64,000 nt of DNA from Valencia hispanica (lineage: Eukaryota; Chordata; Actinopteri; Cyprinodontiformes; Valenciidae), in the NCBI GenBank assembly GCA_963556495.2, contig OY747721.1:27420649-27484648 (forward strand), read 5' to 3'. A program made the translations under genes and the position numbers. Shown here piece after piece: positions 60,460 through 64,000 of the stretch. Numbering within the stretch: position 1 is the first letter of the stretch; every line of letters starts with the position of its first letter. The notes under the pieces are model-generated. The model saw nothing but the letters and a program-made list of their open reading frames with translations, did not search any database and had not been told where the DNA came from.

Positions 60460-60604
60460 CCTTTGGAGGTTTTCTGGGCCACCCTATTGGGAAGATGTTC
60501 CAAGACCAGGCGTGGCCCAGAACTCTCTGGACAGACTTTTTGTCCCTTCTCGTCTCTGATTGCTTTGGGATACCCTAGAATGAGCTGGATGACTGGGTTT
60601 CCCA
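60460..60604 (+). mobile_element. Decayed 3' fragment of the APE-type LINE
   Basis: Frames with EVFWATLLGRCSK and PRTLWTDFLSLL then FGIPQNELDDW follow the spacing of the family's carboxy end (EVFRACPTGRRP, RPRTRWRDYISRL, GIPPEELEEV). Strongly eroded. Confidence 0.45.
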
Positions 60605-60664
60605 AAAGGGCCTTTTATCAATATTTTTCAGAGAAGTGTAATGGAATGGATATACAACAGCTTC

Positions 60665-60850
60665 TTTCTTTTCTTTATTATGTGTCCTATCCGGCAGAGT
60701 GGCACTCAGAATTGGTGTCTGAGTACCAAGTAGAATCCAACAGATTTACTTTTACAACTAAAGCACTACAACGTTTGCTATAGTACTCCACTTGATATAT
60801 GTGTAAGAAAACTTTATTAGAAATGTATGGTTTTTTTTTTCAACAACTCA
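60665..60850 (-). mobile_element. Terminal 3' stub of the L1-type LINE
   Basis: TGTGTCCTATCCGGCAGAG, GGTGTCTGAGTACCAAGTAG and TATAGTACTCCACTTGATAT match the last about 150 bases of the LINE at 46640-46790 (inverted) and 57880-58010. Severely 5' truncated. Confidence 0.8.
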
Positions 60851-61240
60851 TATTTCTGAATAAAGATTTCAAGATGCATAGACACTGGGAGTGGAGCTGT
60901 ATCCTGGCGACCACGATTTATGTGTCGAAATACTAACTAATCCAATTTAGCAGATTGTTTTACCTTTAGGCCGTGATGGTTCCAGTTACTTTTTCTTTAT
61001 CGGATAATCATCTATATATAAAGTCGACTCTTTCAAATATCTGCGGAAACAGAAACTATGACAACAATTTTATAGTTTACATGATCTAACAAGAGGTGTT
61101 TTCCTATTGAAGAGAGACATTTCAATAAGTATCTGATAGATAGTTAAATACATTCCCTATAAACGGCATTACTTCAACTGAAATGAGCAGAACCAGTGGA
61201 GCTGCAGGGCTACAGGTGAACATGATGAAGGTAATTAGAG
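60851..61240. other. Upstream region of the secreted-protein gene
   Basis: AT-rich unique-looking DNA without a repeat that I can name; contains the distal promoter of the next gene, if any. Confidence 0.45.
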
Positions 61241-61290
61241 CAGCTGAGTCAGTGATATAAAGTCAGCTGCAGCCACAGAGTAGTTACAGC
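61241..61290 (+). promoter_or_regulatory. Core promoter of the secreted-protein gene
   Basis: TATAAAG at 61256-61262 lies about 80 bases before the start codon, predicting transcription from around 61286-61292. Two CAGCTG E-boxes (61241-61246 and 61264-61269) flank it, and TGAGTCA (61245-61251), an AP-1 consensus, overlaps the first. Such an arrangement suggests tissue-restricted expression. Confidence 0.65.
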
Positions 61291-61340
61291 ACAAAGCTTT
61301 GTCTGCCAGATCTCATTAGCCTGCCTTCTCAGAGAGCAAC

Positions 61341-61992
61341 ATGAAGTGTCAGTGTGCTTTCAGGTAGGTTCTCATTCTTAAGTTTTTATTGTTAAAATTT
61401 TTCTGTGTATTCACGGAACTCTCCTATCTGAACAGGAGTGCTTGGATTTGCCTGCTGCTTTTCAGTTTTGGGGCTTGTGTTCCTTTCAGAAAAGGTAAGG
61501 CTGGGGTGTACTTTAAAAAAAAAAAAAAAAAAAATTCTCCCCCCCGTTGCCTAGCTTATGGTCTTTGCTTTAGGTCAAAGCTCCTCCCACTCTCGAGGCT
61601 CTGGTTCCAGTGACGGTGCTTCCTTTGGTTTTGGCTCTGGTTCTGCTGTAAGTGGTGCCTTCTCTGGTGTTGGTTCTGGATCTAATGTGGGCTCTTCAGC
61701 TGGACAGGACACAGGAATTGCTCAGATGATCACTGCCCTGATGCGCCTGGGCCCTGCCGGTAGTCGTCCTCTCTTGCAGTTTCACTGGAGCTCTCCTCAG
61801 GTTCCTCTGGGAATGGTTGCAACCCGCCCAGTTTACCCTTCATCCCTCATAGTCCACACAAACAGCGGCTACCAGCGAGCACGAGACTTCCGTTCTGACT
61901 CCAAATACACCCAGGACATATTTGACAACATTCCTCAACCTGGAACCCCACAAAACCCAGGGAGTGGATCCAAAGGACACCAGAAGTTCTAA
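61341..61992 (+). CDS. Small secreted Ser/Gly-rich protein, three coding exons
   Basis: Function unknown. Coding exons are 61341-61363, 61436-61494 and 61574-61992 with donors CAG|GTAGGT and AAAAG|GTAAGG and acceptors ATCTGAACAG and TTTGCTTTAG; phases 2 and 1 join cleanly. The 166-residue product begins MKCQCAFRSAWICLLLFSFG, a signal peptide likely cleaved near residue 22, so it should be secreted. Residues 29-65 are Ser/Gly-rich with GFGSGS and GVGSGSN repeats. The rest has FHWSSPQVPLG and HTNSGYQRARDF and ends GSGSKGHQKF. The mature part has no cysteine or obvious transmembrane segment. The intron phases do not fit the phase-0 pattern of the SCPP mineralisation family. An extracellular matrix or egg-envelope role is possible but unproven. 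Confidence 0.8.
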
Positions 61993-62060
61993 TAAGGTAA
62001 GGACTGACTACTATGAACTACTGAACATCCTCTTGTAGTACTGATTCCTCTATCCTGCAG

Positions 62061-62130
62061 GGGCAACAGGATCAGCTCTTGCAGTCTCTGGAAGATGCCA
62101 TTGGTCAATAAAACTAAATGAACTGATCTC
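62061..62130 (+). other. 3' UTR exon of the secreted-protein gene
   Basis: Exon 3 ends at 61996 (TAATAAG|GTAAGG), four bases past the stop; acceptor TATCCTGCAG starts this last exon. The splice site so close behind the stop would not trigger nonsense-mediated decay. Confidence 0.65.
62107..62112 (+). terminator. Poly(A) signal
   Basis: AATAAA 46 bases into the last exon, followed by a T-rich tract at 62139-62164 that could help cleavage or be a retroelement tail. Confidence 0.7.
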
Positions 62131-62133
62131 TGT

Positions 62134-62169
<36 letters not shown>

Positions 62170-63228
62170 GCATAAAGAGGTTTCTCTGGGCTGAAACTGT
62201 AAGGCTAAACTCAGCTTTTGTCAAAGGACAATATTAAAACAAAGACTCTGAGCAAATTAAGAGTTGATGCTTGTGGGTTCAAACAGTTGACTGCCTGATT
62301 AGCACTGGGTGGGATTTTTATACCTAAATGGATACAACCTTCATGTGCCCAGGGAAGGAAGTGAAGACCAAGGTAGATATGGTGATTTATGCAACTCAAG
62401 CTTCCATAACTCTGTTCATTTTATGTGCAATTGATGTCAATGTGGTAATGCTGCACCACTGAGGGGGAGAGTGTCTCCTGCAGTGAACCAATGTGTTAAA
62501 TAGTTTAAAAGCATTTATTACAGTGGTCTGTAATTCATCAAAGGAATGTTAAAAAGTCAGACCAGGGATTTCTGGTTTTCAGTTGCAGAACAAATTGCAT
62601 CAGGATTATGTTCACTCTAGGCCCAAATAAGACCGTTTTGCATCAAATCCTAAAACTATCTACTTAGCATTTCATTGGAGCTGCAATTTTGAAAAACTGC
62701 TGCTTTCCAATTAAATACAGCGCACATGTAAACCTTTTGGTCTTAAGATGCCCTTGGAAATATTTGCAGATTCTCTGGTCCCCTTCATCAGTCTGACTTG
62801 GGGCCAGAGACATAACATTCTCAAACCAAAGCTTGGATACATTCAGACTCTGCATGAAAATTGACTTGAATAGGACCACAATCTTGCCTAGGGCACCAAA
62901 TGGTCAGGCCTTGCTTGGTGCATAAGAGCCTAAAGTCTGGACTTAGCACACAGTCTAAAGCCATATGCCAAGATGCAAGACAAAGAACCTCCTGACCATG
63001 GTTGAAGCCATAGCCACATATCCTAAAATTTGTTCCTCGTGTTGGTATGGAATGGGTGTGCATAAAGTTTGTGGAGATTTTTTTTTTTTTTTTTTTGGGT
63101 GAAGTTTAAAAGTGCAAAGGGAAAACTTCTCCAATACATGTGGGTGCAAACTTGCTGAAGTATAATCCAGGCTTTAAGCTTTGATACGGTTTTCTTTTTT
63201 AGCCTGTGTTCTGCACTTTGGTTTGTCA
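62131..63228. other. Intergenic sequence
   Basis: Contains T runs at 62139-62164 and 63079-63097. No gene seen. Confidence 0.45.
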
Positions 63229-63667
63229 TTTGTAAAGTGCAATATGTATGGTATCCAACTAAACGCCCCAACCAGTCTAACTCCGCCCACATTTCCTGTT
63301 TGAAAAAAATGCACCAAAAGGAGGCATTGCCTGGCATACCAGGCTGGGTGGCGTCAACACTTATTCCAACTAAAACTCACTTTGGAGGTGTGGCTGACAC
63401 TCGGCTGCTTTTATATCCCATATGGGTCAGTGCAGCTACTGTAGTTCATAGCTCACTGCAGAGCCAATGGGGATGGCTGATTAAAATTAAAGTGCAGTAT
63501 AGATTTTGAACCTGAAGAGGGCACCACACTGCCTGTTTTTTTTTTTTTTTTTTGGTGGAAAATGTATATTAAAATACCGAAAATGACTGGACATTTAAAC
63601 ACTAAGACACTCATTCATACAGTTTATCAACAAAAAAAAATTATTTGGGGTTGGGTTGCACTTTAAA
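63229..63667. mobile_element. TTAA-type MITE
   Basis: Left end near TGTAAAGTGCAATATG with CAACTAAACGCCCC; right end GGGGTTGGGTTGCACTTTAA. AAGTGCAGTATAGATTTTGA and ACCTGAAGAGGGCACCACAC match 53810-54090. The right end style (ACAGTTTATC, run of A, TTGGGGTT) is shared with the elements at 23378 and 26083. Confidence 0.65.
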
Positions 63668-64000
63668 GACGTTTATGATTTAGATCAGTTTGTTAGTTCA
63701 ATAGCACAGACATGTACAGTATTATAAACAAAGTATGATTTTTAAAATAAGTTACATCTTCAGCTATCTCATCAATTAGCTCAGGAGAACCTACCAGTTT
63801 GAACCAAACACGAGTTTTAAATTCAGATTTCAGGTAGTTCTCAGCTGTTCATCTCGCTCTTTCTGAGCAAAATGAAAACTCTGCAGGTACAGCTATAATT
63901 CAAAGTGAAACAAGATCTGTCAGTGAGGAAAGGTATTATTGGAGGATTAAGTAGAAAGACAACCCCTCTGCTGGTGTTAGGCCTTAATCAGCTCTGCTAG
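63668..64000. other. Intergenic sequence to the window edge
   Basis: No feature seen. Confidence 0.5.

Overview
The window is nuclear DNA of a bony fish, most likely a percomorph teleost. The evidence is the mix of transposon families (L2, L1/Tx1-type and APE-type LINEs, Tc1, hAT, Harbinger, CACTA-like, piggyBac, a tRNA-derived SINE) together with multi-exon C2H2 zinc-finger genes whose amino-terminal exons are acidic and rich in IKxE motifs. Coding density is low, genes have introns, and most of the sequence is transposon debris. No prokaryotic, organellar or viral gene set is visible.

Three paralogous zinc-finger genes form the backbone. Gene A (minus; exons at 8378-8243 and 6368-4951) and gene B (minus; main exon 22936-21369, candidate upstream exon ending at 26444) are tandem copies. 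Gene C (plus; exons 39731-39946 and 48505-50075) runs divergently from B. All three use the same phase-1 junction between a short 5' exon and the finger exon, carry repeated psi-K-x-E (SUMO-type) motifs, and share a WQKS motif just before the fingers. A roughly 150-base block recurs at 10.2 kb, 29.5 kb and 36.2 kb, each time in the orientation of a zinc-finger gene, and looks like an inherited promoter or first-exon region. Gene A carries a frameshift that separates its last four fingers from the reading frame.

At the right end (61.24-62.13 kb) is a compact four-exon gene with a TATA box, canonical splice sites and a poly(A) signal. It encodes a 166-residue Ser/Gly-rich protein with a signal peptide. 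I do not recognise its family.

The remaining sequence is layered transposon history: a CACTA-like element with an internally deleted transposase nested in a Harbinger-type element (11.3-16.1 kb); a piggyBac remnant sitting exactly at the centre of two inverted TTAA-bounded elements (23.4-26.1 kb); a 5'-truncated Tx1/L1-type LINE with target duplications (29.8-31.3 kb); a decayed processed copy of the Integrator subunit gene INTS10 (33.2-34.6 kb); an L1-type LINE with an unusually long G-rich 3' region inserted in a Tc1 element (42.5-46.8 kb) and its inverted truncated relatives at 57.9-59.2 and 60.7-60.8 kb; and a SINE splitting a dispersed repeat (47.0-47.4 kb). All boundaries, exon joins and family names were read by eye and not confirmed by any search.
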